From positions 806,001 through 870,000 of the forward strand of contig JADJRJ010000030.1 of assembly GCA_016712265.1 (NCBI GenBank): DNA of 64,000 bases, read 5' to 3'. How positions within the stretch are numbered: position 1 is the first letter of the stretch; every line of letters begins with the position of its first letter. The notes below the pieces were generated by a model. The model did no database searches, was not told the origin of the DNA, and saw only the letters and a list, made by a program, of their open reading frames with translations. Origin of the DNA: Gemmatimonadota bacterium. GTDB taxonomy: Bacteria; Gemmatimonadota; Gemmatimonadetes; Gemmatimonadales; Gemmatimonadaceae. Shown here piece by piece: positions 7,872-16,462 of the stretch. The translations under genes were made by a program, and so were the position numbers.

Positions 7872-9722
7872 GTGCTTCAGCAGTTGCGGAGCCGGTCCGG
7901 CTGGGTCTGGGCCATCGTCTTCTTGTTCTTCGTCGTCGGTTTCCTTCTGGCGGATACCTCCGGCCTGTTGGGCCTTGGCCCTGCACCGATCACCAACAGC
8001 ACAGTCGTCGCCAAGGTGAACGGTCAGGAGATCCCCTGGCTCGGCTGGCAGAACCTCGCAAACCAGCTCCAGCAGCAACAGGAGCAGGCAGGGGGCCGAG
8101 GGCTGAACCTGGACGAGCGCCAGCGCGTCGAAGATCAGGCGTTTGAGCAACTCGTCAGCAATGTGCTCCTGGCGCAGGAGTACGAGCGACGCGGCATCCG
8201 GGTCTCGGACGCGGAGATCCGTCAGGCGGCGGAACAGAGCCCGCCACCGGAGATGATGCAGAATCCCGAGCTCCAGACGGATGGTCAGTTCGACATCGCC
8301 AAGTACCGTCGACTCCTTGGGAGCGCCGCAGCGCGCCAGCAGGGGCTCCTGGTATCTCTGGAGGGTTACTATCGCACGGAGATCCCCCGGGCCAAGCTCT
8401 TCGACCAGCTGGCCGGAGACGTGTTTGTCTCGGACGCAAAGCTCTGGGCGAATTACCGTGACCAGAACGACACGGCTCAAGTGAGCTTCGTCATGTTTGA
8501 TGCGACTGCGGTTCCGGATAGCACGGTCAGCGTGCCGGACAGCGAGCTGCGCGCATACTACGAGAAGAACAAGGCCTCGCTCGAACGTCCCGGCCGCGCG
8601 GTACTGTCGACGTTGTCGGTGCCCCGCACCGTGGTCGCCTCGGACACGGCAGCGACGCTAGCGAAGACGCTCGCGATTCGGGCGGAGATCGCCGGTGGCG
8701 CGAAATTCGAGGACGTTGCGATTCGTGAGAGCGCGGACACCGTGTCGGGAAGCCGCGGAGGTGATCTGGGGACGGCACTCCCGTCCGCGTGGGACCCGAC
8801 GTTTGGCAACGCGGCGAAGGCGCTGCGCGTGGGTGAGCTGTCGCAGCCCGTCCTGACGCCGTTTGGTTATCACCTGATCCGGAAGGACGGCGTCAAGGGC
8901 GATTCGCTCCTGCTTCGTCACATCCTGGTTCGGGTGCAGCAGTCGGACTCGAATGCGATGCGAACGGATCGGCGGGCGGACTCCCTCTCGAACATCGCGG
9001 CCTCGGCGACGGACGCTCCCGCACGGCTCGACAGCGCGGCCAAGGTACTGGGGCTCACCATCGAGCGGATCGTCGCATTCGAAGGGGAGCCTGCAATGTC
9101 CGGGGCCGGCCGGCCCTTGCCGTCCGTCTCAGCCTGGGCCTTCACGGGCTCGAAGGTAGGCGAGATCTCGGATCTGTACGACGGCGATGACGTCTATGTC
9201 CTCGCAAGGCTCGACTCGCTGGTCGACGGGGGCGTCCCGAAGTTCGAGGACGCCCGCGACGACATCCGGCGCATCCTCATTGGGCGAAAGAAGGCTGAGT
9301 CGCTCGTGGCACGGGCCAATGCCGTCTACGCCGATGCGAAGGGCCCGGGCGGGCTGGAAGCCGCCGCCAAGGCGAAGGACATGCCGGTCACCAAGTCCGA
9401 GGCGTTTACCCGGCCGCAGTTTGTCCCGGGGCTCGGTCGGTTGAACGAGGCGGTCGGTGCGTCGTTCGCCCTCCCTGTGGGGACGGTGAGCGGCCCGATC
9501 GTGACCGATCAGGGCGCGTTCCTCGTGCGGGTCGACCGACGCGTCTCTGCCGACTCCACCGCGTGGCTCGCCCAGAAGGACACCCAGCGACGCGAGGCTA
9601 TCTCCGCCATCCAACAGCTGCGCGTGCGCACCTTCCTCTCCGAGATCCGAAAGACCGCCAAGGTCGACGACCGCCGAAAGCAGCTCAACGCCTCGGCGCG
9701 TGCACAGGCCAATCAGATCTAG
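7872..9722 (+). CDS. ppiD: Membrane-anchored periplasmic peptidyl-prolyl isomerase / foldase (PpiD/SurA-like)
   Basis: The 616-residue protein starts at a GTG preceded by AGGAG. One N-terminal transmembrane segment (about 12-32) anchors a periplasmic body. Residues about 45-210 are a SurA_N/PpiD chaperone domain, and about 235-345 are a parvulin rotamase domain (GGAKFEDVAIRESAD, then RGGDLGTALP and PVLTPFGYHLI). A second, diverged rotamase-like repeat lies around 350-470. PpiD helps newly secreted proteins fold at the Sec translocon. It is the only protein gene on the plus strand for tens of kilobases and has its own promoter region and terminator, so it is probably monocistronic. Confidence 0.88.
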   Translation: MLQQLRSRSGWVWAIVFLFFVVGFLLADTSGLLGLGPAPITNSTVVAKVNGQEIPWLGWQNLANQLQQQQEQAGGRGLNLDERQRVEDQAFEQLVSNVLLAQEYERRGIRVSDAEIRQAAEQSPPPEMMQNPELQTDGQFDIAKYRRLLGSAAARQQGLLVSLEGYYRTEIPRAKLFDQLAGDVFVSDAKLWANYRDQNDTAQVSFVMFDATAVPDSTVSVPDSELRAYYEKNKASLERPGRAVLSTLSVPRTVVASDTAATLAKTLAIRAEIAGGAKFEDVAIRESADTVSGSRGGDLGTALPSAWDPTFGNAAKALRVGELSQPVLTPFGYHLIRKDGVKGDSLLLRHILVRVQQSDSNAMRTDRRADSLSNIAASATDAPARLDSAAKVLGLTIERIVAFEGEPAMSGAGRPLPSVSAWAFTGSKVGEISDLYDGDDVYVLARLDSLVDGGVPKFEDARDDIRRILIGRKKAESLVARANAVYADAKGPGGLEAAAKAKDMPVTKSEAFTRPQFVPGLGRLNEAVGASFALPVGTVSGPIVTDQGAFLVRVDRRVSADSTAWLAQKDTQRREAISAIQQLRVRTFLSEIRKTAKVDDRRKQLNASARAQANQI

Positions 9723-9755
9723 CACACCCGGTACGGGTGAAGGCTGGTAAACGCG

Positions 9756-9780
9756 AAGGGGAGCCGACTTGGCTCCCCTT
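9756..9780. terminator. Bidirectional hairpin terminator between ppiD and tatA
   Basis: An inverted repeat AAGGGGAGCC / GGCTCCCCTT (10-bp stem, loop GACTT) lies between the convergent ends of ppiD (stop at 9722) and tatA (stop at 9805). The A and T bases at the outer ends give short T-tracts on both strands, so it can stop transcription from either side. Confidence 0.75.
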
Positions 9781-9804
9781 CTGCTTTCTCCCCGGCGCGG
9801 CGCT

Positions 9805-10056
9805 TCAGCTGATCAAACGCTTGGGCTCAGGACGGGCTTCCTCTTCCTGTTGCACCGACTGCGCCGGCGGCTGCGGCAACGACTGACGGTATTCTTCCTT
9901 GATGGAGCTGTTCGCGTCCGAGAGGCCGCGTTTGAACTCCTTGATACTCTTGCCGAACGACGCGCCGATCTCAGGCAGTCGGCGTGCGCCAAACAGCAGC
10001 AGCACGACGACGAGGATCAGCAGGATTTCCATGAAGCCGAGGTTCCCGAAGTTCAT
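9805..10056 (-). CDS. tatA: Twin-arginine translocase subunit TatA/TatE
   Basis: The 83-residue protein has a single short transmembrane helix (about 8-21) followed by the FGARRLPEIG hinge and amphipathic helix, then KSIKEFKRGL and a charged Gln/Glu-rich tail: the classical TatA layout. TatA oligomers form the pore for folded Tat substrates. Length favours TatA/E over the longer TatB. It is coded far from tatC (24044-24838), downstream of the DUF4321-like and polyprenyl synthase genes in the same direction. Confidence 0.93.
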   Translation of the reverse strand: MNFGNLGFMEILLILVVVLLLFGARRLPEIGASFGKSIKEFKRGLSDANSSIKEEYRQSLPQPPAQSVQQEEEARPEPKRLIS

Positions 10057-10065
10057 AATGGACTC

Positions 10066-10347
10066 CTAGAAAAGCGATCGCGCGATGAGGTAGGCGATCA
10101 GTACCCCGACCAGGCTGAGCAACGAGACGTCCAGGGCGATCGGGCCCAGAGTGAAGTTCAAGATAACGAGGTCTATGTTCAAGGGGCCCAGGGACGGATT
10201 GACTCCGGTGGTCAGGAACTCCTTGACCGCCCCCACCGGGAGGAACCGGCGGGAGAAGTGGGTCATGAACCCCCCGACGACGAACCCGATGGACAGGACC
10301 AGAAGGTGGAACGCGGCGGACCGCTTGCCCGTGGACGCCTTGGCCAT
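10066..10347 (-). CDS. Small membrane protein, DUF4321-like
   Basis: The ATG at 10347 overlaps the polyprenyl synthase stop as TGATG, favouring this start over one at 10374. The 93-residue product has two hydrophobic segments, about residues 12-30 and 70-90. A connecting loop contains NPSLGPLNIDLVILNFTLG, the sort of conserved core seen in DUF4321 proteins of unknown function. It sits 9 nt before tatA, a neighbourhood hinting at an envelope role, which is inference only. Confidence 0.72.
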   Translation of the reverse strand: MAKASTGKRSAAFHLLVLSIGFVVGGFMTHFSRRFLPVGAVKEFLTTGVNPSLGPLNIDLVILNFTLGPIALDVSLLSLVGVLIAYLIARSLF

Positions 10348-11345
10348 CACGACCTCCGGTCCATGACGTACCACATGGCATCGTGCAGGGCCTGCCGAGC
10401 CCGCGACTCCGGCAGGGAGGCCAATGCCGACTCGGCTTCCGCGAGATAGCGCTCCCCCTGCTCCCTCGCATAGTCCAGCCCGCCCTCTTCCTGCACGATG
10501 CCGATGACGGCGTGTACCTGCTCCGGTGTGGGCTCCGGGGAGGCGAACAGGGCATCGACCACCGCGCGCTGCGGCGGCGACATGGTGCGCAGGGCCGCGA
10601 TGAGGGGCAGCGTCACCTTGTGTTCCCGCAAGTCCAGGCCGGATGGCTTGCCCATGGTTTCTGCTTCGGCTGTGTAGTCCAGCAGGTCATCGGCCACCTG
10701 GAAGGCCATCCCCAGCCGTTCGCCGAACGTGGCCAGTGGATCACGAAACGCGGGAGCGCCACACAACGCCCCGACCTCGCACGAGGCCTTGAACAGCGCG
10801 GCCGTCTTGCACTTGATCAGGAACTCGTAGTCCGCTTCGGAAAAGCTGAGCGCATCGAGCGCCCCCAGCTGTCGCATCTCGCCCACCGTGAGTTCATTCG
10901 AGGCATTGGCGAAGACTCGCAGGACCTCCAGGTCCCCGAGGCGCACGAGCTCCTGGACGGCGCGCGAATACAGAAAGTCCCCGGCGATCACGGCGACCTC
11001 GTGCGTGAACAGGCTGTTGACGGTCGGCATGCCGCGGCGGAGGACCGAGTGGTCGACCGCGTCGTCGTGGACGAGCGTGGCCAAGTGGATCAGCTCAATC
11101 ACGGCCGCATACGAAGCGACGCGCGTCTCGGCGCTCGCCTCGACCTCGCTGGCAAGGAGCATGAGGGTGGGGCGCACCATCTTGCCCTTCATCAGCATGA
11201 GGTGCTGGTTCACCCCGCTGAAGAATTCCGAGTCCACGGCGACGATACGCCACATCTCCGACAGGACCCGGGCCAGCGGCTCGGCGACGGGGGCCTGGAT
11301 CTCCTGGAGCGTTGGTGCGGTGTGGCTACGAGTTTTCAGGTTCAC
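10347..11345 (-). CDS. Polyprenyl diphosphate synthase (trans-isoprenyl, long-chain)
   Basis: The start is GTG 11345, which forms a GTGA overlap with the stop of the upstream TPR gene. A longer reading from 11579 lies wholly within that gene and has no family resemblance. The 332-residue product has both aspartate-rich motifs, DDAVD (in LVHDDAVDHSVLRRG) and DDLLD (QVADDLLDY), plus GKPSGLDLREHKVTLPL, all diagnostic of all-trans prenyl synthases. It extends farnesyl or geranyl diphosphate with isopentenyl diphosphate, probably for a quinone side chain. Chain length cannot be read reliably, so I give no gene symbol. Confidence 0.92.
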   Translation of the reverse strand: MNLKTRSHTAPTLQEIQAPVAEPLARVLSEMWRIVAVDSEFFSGVNQHLMLMKGKMVRPTLMLLASEVEASAETRVASYAAVIELIHLATLVHDDAVDHSVLRRGMPTVNSLFTHEVAVIAGDFLYSRAVQELVRLGDLEVLRVFANASNELTVGEMRQLGALDALSFSEADYEFLIKCKTAALFKASCEVGALCGAPAFRDPLATFGERLGMAFQVADDLLDYTAEAETMGKPSGLDLREHKVTLPLIAALRTMSPPQRAVVDALFASPEPTPEQVHAVIGIVQEEGGLDYAREQGERYLAEAESALASLPESRARQALHDAMWYVMDRRS

Positions 11346-14300
11346 TGAGCGGTGCGTTCCAGGGCGGCGAGACGGGTGGCAACATCGCGGAACGCGATGT
11401 CCACCGCAAAGACGCGTTGAAAATAACGCATCGCGTCCGCTCGGCGCCCGACCTGCTCGCAGGCGTACCCCAGAAGGTAGAGGACCCCACACATGGCGAA
11501 CTCGTCGGCCCCCGGCTGCTCGGCCGGGCGCTGGAGCAGGGCAATCGCCACTTCGAACTGCCCCTTTTCGACAAAACACTGTCCCAATGCCTCGTAGGAC
11601 CGCACGCGGTGGGCCGGGCCCCTAAGGGCGCGCTGGAACTGGGCCACGGCCTCGTCGACCAACCCCATCTCCTTGTACGCGACCCCGAGGTCGTAATGGG
11701 AGGCATAGTCTTCCGCCTCGACATTCTCCTCCACCCCCGCCTTGAATCGACGGAGCATCTCGGCGAAGTCGGCGGCCTCGTCCCCGGAGGGGGCAACATC
11801 AGCGGCCACCATCCGGGTCGAGCGCGGCGACCCCTCGCCACGCAGCCAGTCGCCGAGGTTCACAAACTCGTCCCCTGCGGGGGCGACGGCGTCCGAAGCC
11901 ACCTCGGCGGTGCTCGCCCATTCCTCGACGGCCATCAGTTCCGATGTCCGGCGCCGCTGTTCCACGACCTTGGGGCTCTCGAAGGCGGCATCAACCTCGT
12001 CATCCAGCGGATCTGACGGGGTGGGCGCCGAACTCCCGGTGGACGGCTGCTCATCCACGCTTTCGGGGGTCAGGGTGGCCATGGTGAGCGATGGGTGCCC
12101 GCCGAGCACGCCCACATCGATGACGGGGATCTCGTCCGACTGCCGGAGGGTCCCCGGGTTCGCTGAGAGCATCCCGAGGGCGAAGCTTGCCCGCTCATTG
12201 CCGGGGGCCAGCTCGACCACGCGGGTGTACACGACACGAGCCTTGTCGGGCTCGCCGCACCTGAAGAGCGCGTCGCCGAGTTCCGTGTAGGCCTCCACGA
12301 GCTTGCCGCGATTGCCACTGCGTGCCGCGTATTCCACGCGCTTCTGGTGGTGCCGCACCGACAGCGGGACCACTCGCAGGATCACATCGACCACTTCGCC
12401 GGCATCATCCAGCTTGTTGAGGGCCTCAAAGTGGCTGACCACGGCCTCAAGCTCGCTAAGCCCGCCTTCCCTGTCCCCCAGGTCGAGCAGCGCCTCCGCC
12501 AGCTGGCGACGCAAGGTCACATCCCCGGGGTTCAGCTCAAGGCGCCGCCGCAACTGCGCCTCGACGCCACCGAACGACAGCGTGTGGCGCGGCGTCGCGC
12601 GGGTGGGATACGCGTCTTGCGCGCCGGGGGTCGGCCGCCCCGCCTGTGGCTCATACAACATCGCGGCGGCGAGGTCATCGAAGATCGGCGCCGCGGGCTC
12701 CGGGGAGAGCACTTCCCGACGTTCCCCGATGACGAACATCTCGCCGGAGACGAGGTCACCGACGTTCTCGTCCCGCCACTCACCGTCGATCAACACTTCC
12801 GGGCGCGTCCATTCCTCCGTAGACGGCGGCGGCTCGGCACTCGCCTCAGCTTCCGTATCCAATCCCAAGGGCGCCGGATCGAACGACGATGGCTCGTCGT
12901 CGAAATTCGGCGGCGCAGCCAGGAGTGCGTCGATCTCCCCCGAGCTGGTGTCAAACGACAGCCCCTCGTCCTCAGAGGCGTCGCGCTCGAGGTCGATCAA
13001 CGGCAACTCGACGCGCTCGTCGGCAAACGCGGCGCGCATCATGGCGTCCTCGCGCTCCGCCGCGTCGGCGGCCGTGTCCGCAGCCGCATCCATCGCCGCG
13101 CGTAGCGTCGCGGTGTCGAGGGCTCCCTCCTGAAAGGGCGCGCTGTCGTCACGGGCAACAGCATCGGTCGCGGCAATGAACGCGTCGGGAAGGTTGGCGG
13201 TGTCGTCCGGCATGGCGGCTGCCTCGATTTCCCCGAACGCTCCGTTGACCTCCCCGATTGGCGCGTCTACATCAGGAACCTCCTCAGACAGCCGGTCGAC
13301 CTCCGCCACGTCCCCAGAGAGGACGTCACCATCTGGCATGTCCACCGCCAGCACGCCCGCGGGATCCGACGCGTCGTCGAGGAGGGCCGACAGCTCCGGG
13401 GCATCGCGCCCCGCGGTTGCGTCGAGCGGGAGCGCGTCCACGAACGCCTCGGGGACGTCGAACTCCGGCGAAAGCGGTTCCGCTTCTGCAGGCGCTGCCG
13501 TTTCCGTGACGACTGGCTCTGGTTCCCCCAGGTCGAGCGTTGGAACCGCGGCCGGTGTCTGGCGCTCGAGGTGACCCTCGATCGACGCAAGGAGATCAAT
13601 CGCCGGGTCTGACAGCGAGGGAGGTTGCAGCGCGCTCAGGTCAAGCATCGCGGCGACCTGCTCTTCGATCCCCGCCGAGGGAGTCACGACCTCAAAGTCG
13701 AGCGGCGCATCCACGCCGGTGATGGCCTGAACGCTCAGCGGCGTCAGCAGGTGCTCGAGGTGCGTGTCAATGCGCGGCGCATCGAGGGCGGCCTGCACCC
13801 ACTCATCCGGGGTCTCATCCAGCAGGGCGGGCGCGCCACCGCGGTCCGGCAGCGGGGCGTCCAGCCGGGGGAGCGACGACGCGAGCCCAAGGTCATGGGG
13901 CTGGCTGGCCTGCTCTTCCTCGTTTGTTGCGAGCGTCAGGTCGCCAAACTCGGCCCCTGACATGGGCGGAAACTCGAGGAGGGGCGCCAACGACGGGTGC
14001 GCCCCCGTGAGGGTGACCGCTGCGCTCGCCAGGCCATCCACATGCGGGACCACGTCATCCGGCGCCTCGAAGGCGTCCACCTCAACATCGAGGACCGACG
14101 CCACGTCGAGCACGGCGGACGGAGGCTCCTCCTCCGCCGCCGCTGTAGGGACAGTGTCAAGGCCGGGGAGGCTCCCCACCGCGTCGGCCTCCGGCGTCCC
14201 GCCCTCCATCACCTCAAGCCCGGAGATCGGGGTCAGCCTGGCCTGTGACGGGACCGGCGGAGCCTCCGATTCGTCCGGCAGGAACGTGATAGACAAACCG

Positions 14301-15091
14301 GCGAGTGCCGCCACGCCACTGACGTCGACGACCTCCACCGCCACCGCGGGTGCGACGGGTGTCGCGCGTTCCGGCGTCGCTCGCGGCGCTGCTGTGAACC
14401 CGGCGTCGCCAAGATCCAGGAAGACGAGGTCGTTCGCTCTGACCTCAGGTGCCACGCCGGTCCCGCGCGGGGTTGCTTCGGGGTCAATCGCCTTGATGCG
14501 ATCCGCCGTCGCCCGCGCCTCGGCCGACCGCCCCTCGGCCTCCTGACGCAGGTACAGCTGTTCCAGCTGCTCGATGGCCTCGGCCGACCGACTATCGCGC
14601 GAGAGCATCTCGGCCAGCATCAGGCGGATATCGTCCTGGTCTGGACAAAGATCCGCGAACTCCTTCAACGCACGCAGGGCCTCCTCGCGTTGCCCCGCCT
14701 TCTGCATGCGGTCCGCGTACTCGAGGAAGTTCTTGCGCGCATCACTGCGAAAGCCCTTGCTCGCGGAGATCTTGCCGAGTTTGTAGTACACCGACGTGCG
14801 CGCCGGCGACTGGCGCAGGACCTTGTTACACAACGCAATCGCGTTGTTGAGAAAGCCGCGCTCCGCGTACATATCCACGGCCTTCTCGTAGTAGCTCAAC
14901 GCCTCCGACGGGTTGCCCTGCCGGGTCAGCAAGTCACCGACGCGGTTGAACAGCTGCAAATCCGCGTCGTCGAGGTCCTTGCCGGCCTCGTCAACGAACT
15001 GGATATACAGCGATAGCGCCTTGTCGAACTGCTTCTTCTGTTCGAACTCGGCAGCCTTGCGCTTGAGCTTGGTGAGATGCGACGTCGACAT
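11342..15091 (-). CDS. Giant TPR protein with acidic disordered centre (function unknown)
   Basis: The product is 1249 residues. Residues about 1-215 are TPR-like helices (LTKLKRKAAEFEQKKQFDKA, then ALSYYEKAVDMY and NAIALCNKVLRQSP). Residues about 216-800 are Asp/Glu/Ala/Pro-rich with no predicted fold, and about 810-1249 return to TPRs, with DYASHYDLGVAYKEMGL near the end. There is no signal peptide or membrane span, so it is probably cytoplasmic. The architecture matches the smaller TPR protein at 5725-7674. It lies between hutI and the polyprenyl synthase, whose start it overlaps. The family is not recognised; a scaffold for a large assembly is one guess. Confidence 0.82.
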   Translation of the reverse strand: MSTSHLTKLKRKAAEFEQKKQFDKALSLYIQFVDEAGKDLDDADLQLFNRVGDLLTRQGNPSEALSYYEKAVDMYAERGFLNNAIALCNKVLRQSPARTSVYYKLGKISASKGFRSDARKNFLEYADRMQKAGQREEALRALKEFADLCPDQDDIRLMLAEMLSRDSRSAEAIEQLEQLYLRQEAEGRSAEARATADRIKAIDPEATPRGTGVAPEVRANDLVFLDLGDAGFTAAPRATPERATPVAPAVAVEVVDVSGVAALAGLSITFLPDESEAPPVPSQARLTPISGLEVMEGGTPEADAVGSLPGLDTVPTAAAEEEPPSAVLDVASVLDVEVDAFEAPDDVVPHVDGLASAAVTLTGAHPSLAPLLEFPPMSGAEFGDLTLATNEEEQASQPHDLGLASSLPRLDAPLPDRGGAPALLDETPDEWVQAALDAPRIDTHLEHLLTPLSVQAITGVDAPLDFEVVTPSAGIEEQVAAMLDLSALQPPSLSDPAIDLLASIEGHLERQTPAAVPTLDLGEPEPVVTETAAPAEAEPLSPEFDVPEAFVDALPLDATAGRDAPELSALLDDASDPAGVLAVDMPDGDVLSGDVAEVDRLSEEVPDVDAPIGEVNGAFGEIEAAAMPDDTANLPDAFIAATDAVARDDSAPFQEGALDTATLRAAMDAAADTAADAAEREDAMMRAAFADERVELPLIDLERDASEDEGLSFDTSSGEIDALLAAPPNFDDEPSSFDPAPLGLDTEAEASAEPPPSTEEWTRPEVLIDGEWRDENVGDLVSGEMFVIGERREVLSPEPAAPIFDDLAAAMLYEPQAGRPTPGAQDAYPTRATPRHTLSFGGVEAQLRRRLELNPGDVTLRRQLAEALLDLGDREGGLSELEAVVSHFEALNKLDDAGEVVDVILRVVPLSVRHHQKRVEYAARSGNRGKLVEAYTELGDALFRCGEPDKARVVYTRVVELAPGNERASFALGMLSANPGTLRQSDEIPVIDVGVLGGHPSLTMATLTPESVDEQPSTGSSAPTPSDPLDDEVDAAFESPKVVEQRRRTSELMAVEEWASTAEVASDAVAPAGDEFVNLGDWLRGEGSPRSTRMVAADVAPSGDEAADFAEMLRRFKAGVEENVEAEDYASHYDLGVAYKEMGLVDEAVAQFQRALRGPAHRVRSYEALGQCFVEKGQFEVAIALLQRPAEQPGADEFAMCGVLYLLGYACEQVGRRADAMRYFQRVFAVDIAFRDVATRLAALERTAQ

Positions 15092-15178
15092 TCCGGGGGC
15101 GGGAATCCGACTATTTGACGCATTCCGGCCACTTTGGGCACGAATTCGTTGCCGACCGCCGCCCAGGGGGCGGCAATC

Positions 15179-16462
15179 TCAGCCCCGTGAGACGCCTCGA
15201 AAGGGCGATCTCGACGCCCCCACCTCGACCCCTCGGACCCAGGAACGAACGCACCGCTGGTCCCCGTACCAATACGGCAGCTCGCGCACGTCGTCGATCT
15301 CGTAGAGGGCGAGGTCGGCCGAAAAGCCGGGGGCCAGCTGGCCGACCTGGTGAGCGAGCCCGAGAGCCGCTGCGCCGTTAACTGTCGCTGCCACAATGAC
15401 TTCCGCGACGCTTAGCCGCAGCTGGCTGACCCCCAAGGTGAGCACCAGCGGGAAATTCACGGTCGGCGATGTGCCGGGATTGAAGTCAGAAGCGAGGGCG
15501 ACGACCGCCCCAGCTTCGACCAGGGCACGCGCTGGCGCCTGTCGCTCTTTCCCGAGGAAGAGCATGGTCCCCGGGAGCAGTGTCGCCACGGTCCCCGTGG
15601 CGGCGAGCGCCTTGATGCCGTCCGGCGAAATCGCCGCCAAGTGGTCTGCCGAAGTCGCCCCGAGCTCGGCGGCGAGTTCCGCCCCGCCGGCCGGCCGGAG
15701 TTCGTCCGCGTGGAGCTTGAGCCCGAGCCCGGCCTCGCGCGCGGCCATCAGGATGCGGCGCGACTCCTCGACCGTGAAGACGCCCGGTTCACAGAACACG
15801 TCGGCAAATGCGGCGAGCTGTTGATCACGCACCTGGGGCAACATCTCCTGCACCAGGAGGGCGATGTACTCGTCGCGACCCGTGGGACGCGAGCGATACT
15901 CGGTCGGGATCTCGTGCGCGCCAAGGAAGGTGGGCACGAGGCGCAGGGGCTGCAGCGCCGAGAGACGCTGGATCGCCCGCAGCATCTTGAGTTCATCCTC
16001 GAGCGTGAGCCCGTACCCGGACTTCACCTCGAGGGTGGTCGTGCCATGTGCGGCGATCCGGCTCAGGCGCGGCAGCGCGAGAGCGACCAGGTCGTCCTCG
16101 CTTCGCGTCCGCAGGTCGCGGACCGAGCTGTGGATGCCCCCTCCTGCAGCAGCAATCGCCATATAGTCGCGACCCGCGGCCCGCCATTCCTGTTCTTCGT
16201 ATCGTGGCTTGCCGAAGAGGGCATGTGTGTGCGAGTCCACGAGCCCGGGCATGAGGACCCCGCCCTGGCAGTCCACGACCGTTGCGTCGGGGTAGCGGCG
16301 CTGCAGCGCATCGGTGGGTTCCACCGCGACAATCGCGGCCCCGTCCGTCAGCACGCCAACCCCGGTGCGGACGCCGGCGTCCGCCAGCTCCAAGCCTCGT
16401 CGTGCGCGCCCGGGGCCGGCGCACGTCACGACCTGCGCGGCGTGGGCAAAGAGGCGTTTCAT
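15179..16462 (-). CDS. hutI: Imidazolonepropionase
   Basis: The start is ATG 16462, which shares ATGA with the radical SAM gene stop and begins with the family-like KRLFAHAAQVV. The upstream in-frame extension to 16564 is antisense-type filler. The 427-residue amidohydrolase has the metal pair DSHTHALFG (H78, H80), FCEPGVFT, ADELRPAGGAELAAELG, TSADHLAAI and LASDFNPGTSPTVNF. It hydrolyses imidazolone-5-propionate to N-formimidoyl-glutamate, step three of histidine degradation. hutU and hutH lie upstream in the same direction, confirming the pathway. Confidence 0.95.
   Translation of the reverse strand: MKRLFAHAAQVVTCAGPGRARRGLELADAGVRTGVGVLTDGAAIVAVEPTDALQRRYPDATVVDCQGGVLMPGLVDSHTHALFGKPRYEEQEWRAAGRDYMAIAAAGGGIHSSVRDLRTRSEDDLVALALPRLSRIAAHGTTTLEVKSGYGLTLEDELKMLRAIQRLSALQPLRLVPTFLGAHEIPTEYRSRPTGRDEYIALLVQEMLPQVRDQQLAAFADVFCEPGVFTVEESRRILMAAREAGLGLKLHADELRPAGGAELAAELGATSADHLAAISPDGIKALAATGTVATLLPGTMLFLGKERQAPARALVEAGAVVALASDFNPGTSPTVNFPLVLTLGVSQLRLSVAEVIVAATVNGAAALGLAHQVGQLAPGFSADLALYEIDDVRELPYWYGDQRCVRSWVRGVEVGASRSPFRGVSRG

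Noticed and set aside
9805..10056. TatB rather than TatA
   Set aside because: The length, the single helix and the hinge FGARRLPEIG fit TatA/E; TatB is longer.
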